Below are positions 1 to 6,988 of a stretch of DNA of 44,442 nucleotides, in pieces. Source of the stretch: JBASRP01 sp044866075 (GTDB taxonomy: Bacteria; Actinomycetota; AC-67). The notes beneath the pieces were generated by a model. That model saw nothing but the letters and a program-made list of their open reading frames with translations. It searched no databases and was not told the origin of the DNA. A program made the translations under genes and the position numbers. The stretch lies in NCBI GenBank assembly GCA_044866075.1, contig JBIOTQ010000002.1, positions 1 through 44,442 on the forward strand, given 5' to 3'. Positions within the stretch are counted from its first letter, which is position 1. Every line of letters starts with the position of its first letter.

Positions 1-724
1 CGGGGTGACCGAAGCCTTCCGGGTCTCGGGAAAGCTCTATCGCAGCGATCTGGTGATGGCCGACCGGCGCACGCGCTCGCTGTGGCCGCAGCTGCTCGGC
101 CGCGCCGTCGCGGGGCGCGCGAAGGGCAGATCGCTGTCGACGATCCCGACCCAGATCGCATCCTTCGCGGCCTTCCGAACCTCGTTCCCGAACGGGAGCG
201 TGCTGTCGCGCGACACCGGTTCGACGCGCGCCTACGGCCTCAACCCGTACGCCGGCTACCTCGGCAGAACCAGCCCGTTTCCAAGCTTTTTCGCGTCTCG
301 CCCAGACGCGCGCCTCGCCCCGATGGAGCGCGTGGTCGGCGTGACGGACGGAGCCGCCGCGCGCGCCTACCGCGTGTCGGTGCTCGCGCGCGCCGGCGTC
401 ACGAACGATCGGCTCGGGTCCGGCGACATCGTCCAGTTCTGGCAACGCGGCACCCGATCGGCGCTCGATAGCTCCTTGACCGCGCGCGGCCGCGACGTCG
501 GGTCAGTCGGGGTGTTCGAGAACCGGACCCGGCGGGGCCGCCTGGACTTCGCGCCGGCCGGCTCGGGCTTCCGGGACCGCCGGACGGGAAGCATCTGGAC
601 GGTCCTCGGCGTTGCCACAGAAGGTCCATTGAAGGGAGAGCGCCTGGTGCCCGTCGTTCACGTCGATGCCTTCTGGTTCGCCTGGGCGGCGTTCCATCCG
701 ACGACGTCGATCTCCGGGAGCTGA
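1..724 (+). CDS. DUF3179 domain protein, 5' truncated by the window edge
   Basis: The reading frame is open from the window edge; an internal GTG at position 5 is unlikely to be the true start. The product matches the DUF3179 family: conserved stretches include RTRSLWPQL, VLSRDTGSTRAYGLNPY, APMERVVGV and the ending FWFAWAAFHP. The family is usually extracytoplasmic, often with an N-terminal signal or lipobox, which would lie outside this window. Its biochemical function is not established. It ends just upstream of the sigma factor gene, so it may be a separate unit or share transcription. The family call is firm; the role is not. Confidence 0.8.
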   Translation, partial: GVTEAFRVSGKLYRSDLVMADRRTRSLWPQLLGRAVAGRAKGRSLSTIPTQIASFAAFRTSFPNGSVLSRDTGSTRAYGLNPYAGYLGRTSPFPSFFASRPDARLAPMERVVGVTDGAAARAYRVSVLARAGVTNDRLGSGDIVQFWQRGTRSALDSSLTARGRDVGSVGVFENRTRRGRLDFAPAGSGFRDRRTGSIWTVLGVATEGPLKGERLVPVVHVDAFWFAWAAFHPTTSISGS

Positions 725-780
725 AACGTTTCATGAGCGTCGGCTGTCTGGAACACGTAGGCTTCCGAGAGGAGCTGGAC

Positions 781-1413
781 GTGGCGCGCGATAGGTCCGA
801 GGGCAAAGCCGAGACGCTCGAGGGGCGGCAAGCTCGCTTCGAGCAGGAGGCGCCGCCGTACCTCGACGGCATGTTCGGCGCCGCGATGCGCCTGACGCGC
901 AACCCCGCCGACGCCGAAGACCTCCTTCAGGAGACGTTCCTCCGGGCCTTCTCCGCCTACGACTCCTTCGAGCCCGGAACCAACCTCAAGGCCTGGCTCT
1001 ACCGGATCTTGATGAACACGTACATCTCCTCATATCGGAAACAAAAGAGAAGTCCGCAAACCGTCCCCTCGGAGGAGCTCGGAGACTTTTCGCTCTACCG
1101 CCAGATCATCGAGGACGGCGGCAAAACACCGGAGGCGGAGGTCCTCGAGAAGATCCCCGACGAAGAGGTCAGGGCCGCGCTCGACGAGCTTCCCGAGCAG
1201 TTCCGCGTGGCGGTTCTTTTGGCGGACGTCGAAGGCTTTTCCTATAAGGAGATCGCCGATATCACGGAGACGTCGATCGGGACGGTCATGTCGCGGCTTC
1301 ACCGGGGCAGGAAAGCGTTGCAGAAAGCGTTGTGGGAGTATGCCCGCCAACGCGGGCTCGTCAGCGAAGAGGAACCATGGCGGACCCCGAGACGGACTGC
1401 AGGACGGTCCTAA
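781..1413 (+). CDS. sigR: ECF RNA polymerase sigma factor, SigR/SigH type
   Basis: A sigma-70 family extracytoplasmic-function sigma factor of the redox-responsive SigR/SigH group. Region 2 carries DAEDLLQETFLRAF and the region 4 helix-turn-helix carries YKEIADITETSIGTVMSRLHRGRK. The GTG at 781 is preceded by AGGAG with good spacing; an ATG at 733 in the same frame would add 16 residues and has a poorer ribosome site. The anti-sigma gene overlaps its 3' end by 37 bases, so the two are co-translated. In Streptomyces and Mycobacterium this sigma factor drives thiol-oxidation responses, and the tight pairing with an RsrA-like protein supports the same role here. Confidence 0.93.
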   Translation: MARDRSEGKAETLEGRQARFEQEAPPYLDGMFGAAMRLTRNPADAEDLLQETFLRAFSAYDSFEPGTNLKAWLYRILMNTYISSYRKQKRSPQTVPSEELGDFSLYRQIIEDGGKTPEAEVLEKIPDEEVRAALDELPEQFRVAVLLADVEGFSYKEIADITETSIGTVMSRLHRGRKALQKALWEYARQRGLVSEEEPWRTPRRTAGRS

Positions 1414-1625
1414 ACAAGCTTTACCTGTACCTCGACGGAGAGATCTCCGGCGAGGAGTTCCAGGTCGTCGCCGTCCACCTCGAGCAGTGCGTCAGTTGCT
1501 TCGGACACTACGGTTTCGAGAAAGACTTCAAGGAGATCATCCACCGCAAGTGCCACGAGGCGAAGGTCCCCGAAGGCTTAGCCGAGCGGATCCGCGTGAA
1601 CATCCGCCGCGCGCTCGACGAGTAG
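1377..1625 (+). CDS. rsrA: Zinc-binding anti-sigma factor, RsrA/RshA type
   Basis: An 82-residue ZAS-family anti-sigma factor. The His-xxx-Cys-xx-Cys signature is seen as HLEQCVSC (His34, Cys38, Cys41), with an additional Cys8 near the N-terminus, as in RsrA where cysteines form the redox switch. The ATG at 1377 has a purine-rich GAAGAGGA site just upstream and lies inside the end of sigR in another frame, typical of sigma/anti-sigma operons. In the known system, oxidation of the zinc-cysteine centre releases the sigma factor. The cytoplasmic location and partner (the adjacent SigR) are inferred from family and context. Confidence 0.92.
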   Translation: MADPETDCRTVLNKLYLYLDGEISGEEFQVVAVHLEQCVSCFGHYGFEKDFKEIIHRKCHEAKVPEGLAERIRVNIRRALDE

Positions 1626-1653
1626 TTCCGTTTCGCCACATCTCGTGTCAAAT

Positions 1654-1727
1654 AACCGCGGAAAGTGTCCGAATCCTTATGATTAGGTAACGGACGCGAA
1701 TTAAATCCGCGGTTCCCACGATTTTTT
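1654..1727 (+). terminator. Large stem-loop followed by T6, probable terminator of sigR-rsrA
   Basis: The arms AACCGCGGA (1654-1662) and TCCGCGGTT (1706-1714) are perfect inverted repeats. A second nested pair, GTCCG (1667-1671) with CGGAC (1691-1695), extends the stem, and a run of six T follows at 1722-1727. The loop is longer than in a simple terminator, so an operator or attenuator role is also possible. Confidence 0.5.
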
Positions 1728-1796
1728 CGGGTCTGTCCGGCTCCTATTCTCACGACTGTCCCACTGATGGAGGTGGGCAGGGAGAGGAGCCAAGTC

Positions 1797-1952
1797 ATGG
1801 CGGCAGGGCTGAGGCAGATGAACGGGGACCGCGGGATCCGCATCCCCGAGGCCTCCCTCCCACTTCCCTTCTCCACCTCCGTAGGGGTGTGTCAGGCCGG
1901 ACCGGTCTGGACCCCCGACCCGTGGGGCCGGAACAAGCCCGATGTTGTTTGA
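1797..1952 (+). CDS. Small 51-residue protein of unknown function
   Basis: A short open frame with strongly GC-rich third positions, as in the real genes around it. The ATG at 1797 has AGGAG seven bases upstream; an in-frame ATG at 1767 lacks one. The product has one cysteine and ends in a Trp/Pro-rich segment containing GPVWTPDPWGRNKPD. I do not recognise a family. It precedes the 24-residue peptide at 2002 by 49 bases on the same strand, so the two may form a micro-operon. The same DNA can fold extensively (GGAGGTGG at 1768-1775 is complementary to CCACCTCC near 1876; GGGGA/TCCCC arms near 1820-1854), so a structured RNA is the alternative. Confidence 0.45.
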   Translation: MAAGLRQMNGDRGIRIPEASLPLPFSTSVGVCQAGPVWTPDPWGRNKPDVV

Positions 1953-2001
1953 CCAGGTTTCCCGCGTGGGGCGGGCGAGGTTGGCGAAGGGGGTGGCAAG
2001 A

Positions 2002-2076
2002 GTGAAGCGGATCTTCGGGATGCTGGGAGCGCTGGCCGCGGTCTTTCTCGCGGCGGGAGCGAACGCCCGCTGGTAA
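2002..2076 (+). CDS. 24-residue AGANARW peptide, copy 1
   Basis: A tiny gene (GTG at 2002, TAA at 2074-2076) with AAGGGGG about 8 bases upstream. The peptide has a basic start (Lys-Arg-Ile), a hydrophobic core LGALAAVFLAA and the C-terminus AGANARW. It is paralogous to the 24-residue peptide at 4799-4873 (minus): same length, 15 of 24 residues identical, with synonymous codons that differ for the conserved end. That pattern argues for selection on the protein. It resembles a signal peptide whose Ala-x-Ala site would release only NARW or RW. An in-frame... start further upstream (ATG 1942) would give 44 residues. The family is unknown to me; a terminator follows. Confidence 0.6.
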   Translation: MKRIFGMLGALAAVFLAAGANARW

Positions 2077-2099
2077 AGGAACCTCGCTAGGGGGAGTTT

Positions 2100-2123
2100 G
2101 AGCGGAGCCTGACGGCTCCGCTC
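2100..2123. terminator. Bidirectional intrinsic terminator
   Basis: Perfect 10-bp stem GAGCGGAGCC / GGCTCCGCTC with a TGAC loop. It sits between the 24-residue peptide gene (plus) and the convergent end of the HD-domain gene (minus) and is followed by a T-rich stretch on the plus strand. Confidence 0.8.
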
Positions 2124-2132
2124 GGCTCTTTG

Positions 2133-3422
2133 TTACACAAGACCCCGCTTTTCAAGAACGCGCCTGAGCGCTTGGATCACCTGCGGGTCGTACTCGTATG
2201 CCATCTCAAGATGAAGGCGTTCTAGGGCGTCCAACGGTGTCCGGCCTGGGCCGGGCGGTTCGGTCAAGTCGTCGTAGGCACTCGCGACCTTGATGATCTT
2301 GGCGCCCAGAGGCAGCCCGCGGTTCGCTTCTTCTCCGCGCCTGCGATACGGCTCGTGCTGACTCGCGATCATTCTCACCACGCGCGTGAAGTGCCCCGTC
2401 TTCTCAACGATCTCCGCGCCGACGAGGGCCAGTTCGAGTTGAGAAATGGTTCCAGAGACGTCCTCGGGATCCGTGAGGCTGACACGTCCGATGTCATGCA
2501 GCAAGGCGGCGTACTCGATGTCGTGAAGCTCGGGCCGCACAACATCAAGCTCCTCTGCGATATGAACAGCGAGCGTGGTGACACGCGAGCTATGGCCCCG
2601 CTGTGTATACCCCGCCATCTCTGGGACCTTGGCCAAAGCTCGCACGGTCTGAAGGGAGTTGCGACGGATCGTTGCCACCTGACGGAATGAGAACTGCGTC
2701 GCAGCGAGGGGAGCTAGAAGGATGGGGATCGTCCACAGATCGAGCACGGGATAAGCGAGTGCGAGAAGAGCCGCGACCGAGACCGTCGACAGGAGCAGCG
2801 GCCCAGTCTCTCGGGTCTTCTCTCGGACGAGACGCCTCAATACGCCGCCCCCGGAAACGAGGAGCGATTGCAGCAAGATGTCAGTGGCGCACACAACCAC
2901 GAGGACGACGCCCAAACCCGGGATCGACATCTTCGTGGGGCCGAATGTAAGCGCGTCCGGCGTGAGCGCGTTTACGAGCCGGTAGCTTTCTGCCGCCGCC
3001 GCGACGACGAGAAGGCGTGACGCGAAGAACGATACGTGGACTGGTCTGCGGATGACCCATCGCAGAGCCATGGCGAGGCAGCTGCCCAAAGCGAAGACGA
3101 AGATGACCTCACCAAGCGTCGGGGCTATCCAAGAACCGCAGTTCTCGCTGGCGTCCGCTGTGACGCACCGTGCGAGGAGAGCATAGGCAAGCCCAGGCGC
3201 CAGCCCCAACGAGAACGCCGCCTGTCGTTCCAAAGGGACTTCCAGGAGGTCGGCGAGAACCACGAAGAGGATGAATGCAATCAGCGTGTCGGTTAGCGCG
3301 ACACCCTTCCATTGCCCGGGGAGCGCCCAGACGAGGGTCATCACGACGACGGCTGCGCCCGTGATTGCGAACGGAGCCTGCTTGGAGGTGAACAGCTCAA
3401 AGCGCCGCCGCCGCAGGGCCAA
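2133..3422 (-). CDS. Membrane protein with degenerate HD-GYP-like domain
   Basis: A 429-residue protein with about seven hydrophobic segments over residues 20-240 and a C-terminal HD-type phosphohydrolase-like domain. The HD domain is recognisable (RGHSSRV, then LLHDIGR with the His-Asp pair, then SQHEPYRRRG) but the GYP signature is absent, so c-di-GMP hydrolysis is doubtful. Its start overlaps the end of the upstream full HD-GYP gene by 26 bases, so they are translationally coupled. A sensor or partner subunit for the upstream enzyme is a reasonable inference. The N-terminal membrane domain is not one I can name. Confidence 0.8.
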   Translation of the reverse strand: MALRRRRFELFTSKQAPFAITGAAVVVMTLVWALPGQWKGVALTDTLIAFILFVVLADLLEVPLERQAAFSLGLAPGLAYALLARCVTADASENCGSWIAPTLGEVIFVFALGSCLAMALRWVIRRPVHVSFFASRLLVVAAAAESYRLVNALTPDALTFGPTKMSIPGLGVVLVVVCATDILLQSLLVSGGGVLRRLVREKTRETGPLLLSTVSVAALLALAYPVLDLWTIPILLAPLAATQFSFRQVATIRRNSLQTVRALAKVPEMAGYTQRGHSSRVTTLAVHIAEELDVVRPELHDIEYAALLHDIGRVSLTDPEDVSGTISQLELALVGAEIVEKTGHFTRVVRMIASQHEPYRRRGEEANRGLPLGAKIIKVASAYDDLTEPPGPGRTPLDALERLHLEMAYEYDPQVIQALRRVLEKRGLV

Positions 3423-4746
3423 TCTTCACCTCCTCGCCCTCGTCTGCTTCCGGTTCCGCTTCCCAGCCCTCAGTTGCGACTGCCTTCTCCAGCGCGCGAA
3501 TACACGCAGGATCGAACTGGGTTCCTGCGCATCGATTGAGCTCCGCGAAGGCGTCTTCGATCGTCTTCGCTTTCCGATACACCCGTGTGGAGGTCATTGA
3601 GTCGAAGGCGTCACACACCATCACGATGCGCGCGATCACCGGGATGTCTTCTCCGACGAGTCCATCGGGATAGCCCCGTCCGTCCATGCGTTCGTGGTGA
3701 TGGCGCACAGCCGTCACCGCCGCTTCGCGGAGGAAGTCGATCTCGCTGACGATTTCGAACCCGCGTACCGGGTGCTGCTTCATGTGCTCGTATTCCTCGT
3801 CCGTTAGTTTCCCGGGCTTCGCGAGGATCTTGGTCGATACGCCGAGTTTCCCTACATCGTGCATCAGCGCGATATAGCGGATGACCCGACCCTGCTCAGC
3901 AGAAAGTCCATACGCCCGAGCACTCATCTCTGAAAGGCGAGAAACGCGTTCAGCGTGGCCCCTCGTGTACGGATCCTTAGCCTCGATGGCGGCGATGAGG
4001 CTGCGAACCGTTGCCTCGTATGCCGTTTCCATTTCGATGGCCGATTGAAAGGCATTTCGCGCGACCAGCAGCGGCACGAGAAGGAAGATCACCGACGCCC
4101 TACCCATCTCCATGTGGAGGGCCGCCAGGATGACTCCAAGGACCGCGAATGCCAAGTATCCGGTGAGCAGCGTCCTGAATTGCGCTTGCCACACCTGGAA
4201 CAGCCGGCCGCGTCGCACGAGCGAGACGACCATCGCAACGAGTCCTGTGTTCACTAGGAACTCGACGACGGTGGCCACGAGGACCGGGAGGAGTACGCGG
4301 GGGAACATCTGGGAAGCGCTCGCGACGGGTTTGTCGATCAGCGCGCGGTAGGCGATCCCGGCGACCAAAGCCGCGAGGGCCAGTTCGCTTGTATTGAAGA
4401 GGTGTCTGACGAGAGGGACCTGGCGGGCTTCTTTGAGCGTCATGAATCCAAACGCCGACACGATGCCAGCCTCGGCCGGACCGCCAAGGATTATCGCGGC
4501 GATTACAAGAACAAAGCTCACGGAGTAGGAGCCTTCGCCGAGGGGAAGCTTGACTGGGAACTGGTCGGCAATGAACGCGAAAACTCCCAAAGTCAACGCG
4601 AGCTCGAAGTCAACCTGCGATTGGTGCAGGACCGCATAGGTGAGAAGAGTTGCGGCGGTGGCGAATACAGCGGCAATGAAGATTCGCGCCCGTACCGGCA
4701 GGCCTTTCAAATCTCCGCTCCTCTTGCCCGACATCAGGGGCCGCAT
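3397..4746 (-). CDS. Membrane HD-GYP domain phosphodiesterase
   Basis: Multi-pass N-terminal membrane domain followed by a complete HD-GYP domain. The motifs RGHAERVSRL, LMHDVGKLGV, HPVRGFEI and HHHERMDGRGYPDG supply the metal ligands and the GYP signature expected of a c-di-GMP phosphodiesterase. Start choice is uncertain: ATG 4746 is conservative; in-frame ATG 4812 would overlap the 24-residue peptide gene and could be coupled to it; the frame stays open to 4863. The next gene overlaps its 3' end by 26 bases. The order peptide, HD-GYP, HD-like on one strand suggests a single operon in which the membrane domain may sense an outside signal. That sensing role is inference. Confidence 0.88.
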   Translation of the reverse strand: MRPLMSGKRSGDLKGLPVRARIFIAAVFATAATLLTYAVLHQSQVDFELALTLGVFAFIADQFPVKLPLGEGSYSVSFVLVIAAIILGGPAEAGIVSAFGFMTLKEARQVPLVRHLFNTSELALAALVAGIAYRALIDKPVASASQMFPRVLLPVLVATVVEFLVNTGLVAMVVSLVRRGRLFQVWQAQFRTLLTGYLAFAVLGVILAALHMEMGRASVIFLLVPLLVARNAFQSAIEMETAYEATVRSLIAAIEAKDPYTRGHAERVSRLSEMSARAYGLSAEQGRVIRYIALMHDVGKLGVSTKILAKPGKLTDEEYEHMKQHPVRGFEIVSEIDFLREAAVTAVRHHHERMDGRGYPDGLVGEDIPVIARIVMVCDAFDSMTSTRVYRKAKTIEDAFAELNRCAGTQFDPACIRALEKAVATEGWEAEPEADEGEEVKIGPAAAAL

Positions 4747-4798
4747 TGAGAGGATGGAGCCGGCAGGTCCCGCGAGTCGTCTCGACTGCGGTACTCGG

Positions 4799-4873
4799 TT
4801 ACCACCTAGCATTGGCTCCGGCGGACAGCACGAGAGCTGCCAGTCCGGATAAGAGCGCTGCAATGCGCCTCAT
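4799..4873 (-). CDS. 24-residue AGANARW peptide, copy 2
   Basis: ATG at 4871-4873, TAA at 4799-4801. The peptide starts Met-Arg-Arg-Ile, has the hydrophobic run LLSGLAALVLSA and ends AGANARW, matching copy 1 (2002-2076) at 15 of 24 positions with equal length. Conserved residues use different codons (AAT GCT AGG TGG here, AAC GCC CGC TGG there), so the similarity is in the protein and not in a recent DNA duplication. It lies directly upstream of the HD-GYP gene on the same strand. AAAGGGG lies about 13 bases before the start, a wide spacing. A secreted or membrane-inserted signalling peptide is possible; function unknown. Confidence 0.6.
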   Translation of the reverse strand: MRRIAALLSGLAALVLSAGANARW

Positions 4874-5262
4874 CGGTGTCGCATGACCCCTTTCGAAGGC
4901 AGATTCTCTCGCTCCGCTAATCGCGAGAGTGCGGATCCGCTCCGCTCGAAAGGTTGTGCGACCCTACGGGACCCTGCCGGCCCCACTCCCTATGCGGTTT
5001 TCAAAGCGCCGGATCGCGACGCCCCCTGTCATCGGGAGTTCGAGGAGGCTGCATCGCCCGCTCGTTCGCCCACCCCAGGCAGCCGGACCGAAACGAAACC
5101 CCCCGCGCGACTCGTCGCCCAACGTTCGCCGGACGTCGGTCATGCAAGGGGGAGCTGCGGTCCAACTAATTCGTGACGCTACCGGCTCTTCTACCATCGG
5201 CATCGTGAGCCGGTCAATACATGAGTGAACAGAACTATCTTCTAGACCCAATCACCACAAAA
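4874..5262. other. Gene-free leader region upstream of the HD-GYP operon
   Basis: About 390 bases without a convincing gene; the open frames here lack the GC-rich third position seen elsewhere. It holds nested inverted repeats: CCTTTCGA (4889-4896) with TCGAAAGG (4946-4953), enclosing the hairpin CTCTCGC/GCGAGAG (4906-4912, 4923-4929) and the palindrome GCGGATCCGC (4931-4940). On the minus strand these would lie in the 5' leader of the peptide/HD-GYP mRNA. I could not match it to a riboswitch class that I know. Confidence 0.45.
5181..5217. promoter_or_regulatory. Inverted repeat at a possible HD-GYP operon promoter
   Basis: ACCGGCTC (5181-5188) and GAGCCGGT (5207-5214) are perfect 8-bp inverted arms. 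On the minus strand a TTGACC -35-like element overlaps the outer arm (5212-5217), with GTAGAA about 17 bases further on as a weak -10. The placement would suit an operator controlling the leader and peptide/HD-GYP genes. Confidence 0.3.
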
Positions 5263-5290
5263 CGGATAAGCCGCTGAAGGGGCTTATCCG
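5263..5290 (-). terminator. Intrinsic terminator of the bldC-like gene
   Basis: Perfect 10-bp stem CGGATAAGCC / GGCTTATCCG with an 8-base loop. On the minus strand it is followed by TTTTGTGG. The stop codon of the bldC-like gene lies inside the stem. Confidence 0.75.
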
Positions 5291-5505
5291 ACCTGGGTAT
5301 TTGAATCGCGCCCGTTCTCGGTCGTGCCCGAGAGCTCGTGCATGAGCTTCTCGATCTCGCTCGCCGGGAAACGGCGGTGTCCGCCGAGGGTGGACAGGTG
5401 TGGGAGCCGCCCTTCCTTCGCCCAGCGCGACACCGTCTTCGGCGACACGTGAAGCATCTTGGCTACGTCTGAGGTCCTGAGGAACCTCTCGCCTGGATAC
5501 GCCAT
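5284..5505 (-). CDS. bldC: BldC-like MerR-family DNA-binding protein
   Basis: A small one-domain MerR-type winged helix-turn-helix protein with no effector domain. Diagnostic segments are RTSDVAKMLHVSPKTVSRWAKEGRLP and TLGGHRRFPASEIEKLM, closely following Streptomyces BldC, a developmental regulator that binds DNA as head-to-tail oligomers. The ATG at 5505 matches the BldC N-terminus best; an in-frame ATG at 5538 adds 11 basic residues and follows a GATAAT -10-like box (5568-5573 on the opposite strand). The tail beyond the DNA-binding domain is unrelated. It diverges from the hypothetical gene at 5691. The symbol is by similarity. Confidence 0.88.
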   Translation of the reverse strand: MAYPGERFLRTSDVAKMLHVSPKTVSRWAKEGRLPHLSTLGGHRRFPASEIEKLMHELSGTTENGRDSNTQVG

Positions 5506-5675
5506 CGCACACCGCCTGCGTCGGCCGTCGCCGGCCATCCTTGGTCCGGCTTTTCTCGAGCGAGACGATTATCTCGGCCGTTCTGCTCGTCTCACATGGC
5601 CCCATCGGAGGGTTTTGTGGTAGCCCGAACGGACTAGTTACTTGTGACTATCGGGACTCTTACAACGCCCTGGGT

Positions 5676-5681
5676 TATCCT
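5676..5681 (+). promoter_or_regulatory. -10 box TATCCT, leaderless start at 5691
   Basis: Nine bases separate the box from the GTG at 5691 and no ribosome site is present, so transcription probably begins at or next to the start codon. Confidence 0.45.
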
Positions 5682-5690
5682 CGCGACGCG

Positions 5691-6392
5691 GTGAGAGACG
5701 GGAACGGGGAACAACCTCAAGCTGGGGGGACGCCGGAGCCGGCGGCGCTCGAAGCCGCCATCCTTCGCATCCAAGGCATCCAGGCCGCGCGCGTCGTTCC
5801 CGGGCCCGGCGGCCGCGTGAGCGAGGTGCACGTCCTCGCCGGGCGTGAGCGCGGCGCCAAGCAGCTCGTGCGCGACGTCCAGTCGGTGATCCTGACCAAC
5901 TTCGGCGTCGACATCGACTACCGAACGGTGTCGGTCGTACAGCTGGACGAAGCAGCGCCGGTCACGGCGGCGCCCGTCGCGACTCCGGCGGCGGAGCCCG
6001 CGCCGCCGATGGTCGCGGACTCGCGCCGTCCGGCGATCGCGCGGCTCGTGACCGAGACCGCCGCCTTCACCACGGAGGTCCGTGTCGCTATCACGGTGGA
6101 GGGAAACGAGCGCGCCGGGATAGCCCGCGGCCCCTCGACGGCCGGCTTGCGGTTGGTCGCGAGCGCGACGGTCGATGCGGTCGGCGATCTGCTGAAGGCG
6201 TCGGCGGTCGAGGTTCAGTCCGCGGAGCTGATGAGCGTCGGATCGGTTCAGCTTGCCGTCGCCGTGTTGCGCCTGGCAACCTCGCGCGGCGAGCAGATGC
6301 TGACCGGATCGGCGATCGCCCGGAAGGACGCGAACGATTCGATCGCGCGCGCGACGCTCGACGCGCTCAATCGGGTTCTGAACGCGCGCTAG
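5691..6392 (+). CDS. Conserved hypothetical protein with two small alpha/beta-like domains
   Basis: A 233-residue protein with no signal peptide or membrane segment. Residues 15-85 (AAILRIQGIQAARVV ... VILTNFGVDIDYRTVSVVQL) look like a small ferredoxin-like fold; a Pro/Ala linker follows; the last 110 residues form a second domain with alternating strands and helices ending in IARATLDALNRVLNAR. I do not recognise either domain by name. The GTG at 5691 is chosen because a TATCCT box lies nine bases upstream and because codon use becomes typical there; the frame is open further upstream to 5541. Its 3' end overlaps the convergent DUF5317 gene by 26 bases. Confidence 0.7.
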   Translation: MRDGNGEQPQAGGTPEPAALEAAILRIQGIQAARVVPGPGGRVSEVHVLAGRERGAKQLVRDVQSVILTNFGVDIDYRTVSVVQLDEAAPVTAAPVATPAAEPAPPMVADSRRPAIARLVTETAAFTTEVRVAITVEGNERAGIARGPSTAGLRLVASATVDAVGDLLKASAVEVQSAELMSVGSVQLAVAVLRLATSRGEQMLTGSAIARKDANDSIARATLDALNRVLNAR

Positions 6393-6939
6393 CCGCCTTG
6401 CCCGCGCCGCGCCGACGCTTGCCGCGCGGTCCGAGCATCAGTTGCTGGATCAGCAGCAGAAGTCCGGCCCAGATAAGCATGTCGCCCACGCTGATGACGT
6501 TGGCCGTGACCGAGATCGGGATCACATCGGCGAGGAACCGCAGACGCGACGCGTCGGTGAGAACGTGGTGTGCTCCCCTGAGGTCGCCGCTTCCGAGTCC
6601 CGCTCGATCCAGCGCCTCTCGGGACACCGGCATGCCTGAGTTGGCCGAGATAACGACGAGGTTGCTGAGAGCCCCGAGCGCGATCAGCGTCATGCCCGGC
6701 AGGCTGAAGTTCAGCGCTGCGAACGTGAAGACGCACGCGAACGAGGCGAGCACGAGCGCGAGCGCCAGCCAGCGCAGGTCGGCGCCGCGCTCCGCAGCCG
6801 TCGAGCCGAGTTGCAGGATGACCCCGGCGAAGACGACCCACACGGCGCGCAGGTCCGCGTCGCCCAGCGTCTTGAGGGATCCGCCGCGGATGAAGCCCAC
6901 GATGACGCCGACGGCGATGGCGAGGATGAGGCCGATCAC
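6367..6939 (-). CDS. DUF5317 family membrane protein
   Basis: A 190-residue protein with about five hydrophobic segments (IGLILAIAVGVIVGFI, AVWVVFAGVILQLG, LALALVLASFACVFTFAAL, TLIALGALSNLVVI, DMLIWAGLLLLIQQLML) and a basic C-terminal tail. The pattern, including SGMPVSREAL and a central loop with FLADVIP, matches DUF5317. The GTG at 6939 starts directly at the first membrane helix; a CATGAT element six bases upstream may be its -10 box. It diverges from the crotonase gene at 6989. Function unknown. Confidence 0.75.
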   Translation of the reverse strand: MIGLILAIAVGVIVGFIRGGSLKTLGDADLRAVWVVFAGVILQLGSTAAERGADLRWLALALVLASFACVFTFAALNFSLPGMTLIALGALSNLVVISANSGMPVSREALDRAGLGSGDLRGAHHVLTDASRLRFLADVIPISVTANVISVGDMLIWAGLLLLIQQLMLGPRGKRRRGAGKAASARSEPD

Positions 6940-6975
6940 GGCGGCATCATGGCACGGAGATCGAGCCGAGCCCGG

Positions 6976-6981
6976 TATCCT
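6976..6981 (+). promoter_or_regulatory. -10 box TATCCT, leaderless start at 6989
   Basis: Seven bases lie between the box and the ATG of the crotonase gene. No Shine-Dalgarno sequence is present. Confidence 0.5.
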
Positions 6982-6988
6982 GCGAGCC

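Noticed and set aside
1640..1930. Known riboswitch (c-di-GMP, c-di-AMP, cobalamin) upstream of peptide copy 1
   Set aside because: The conserved core sequences of these classes that I know were not found, although the region can fold.
5192..5228. TACCAT box seven bases before a GTG on the plus strand, which would give a leaderless 7-codon frame
   Set aside because: The frame stops after seven codons and has no conserved feature; kept only as a possible chance match or divergent promoter.
6398..6988. Upstream extension of the crotonase frame to 455 codons
   Set aside because: The extension is antisense to the DUF5317 gene; the conserved crotonase N-terminus and a -10 box fix the start at 6989.
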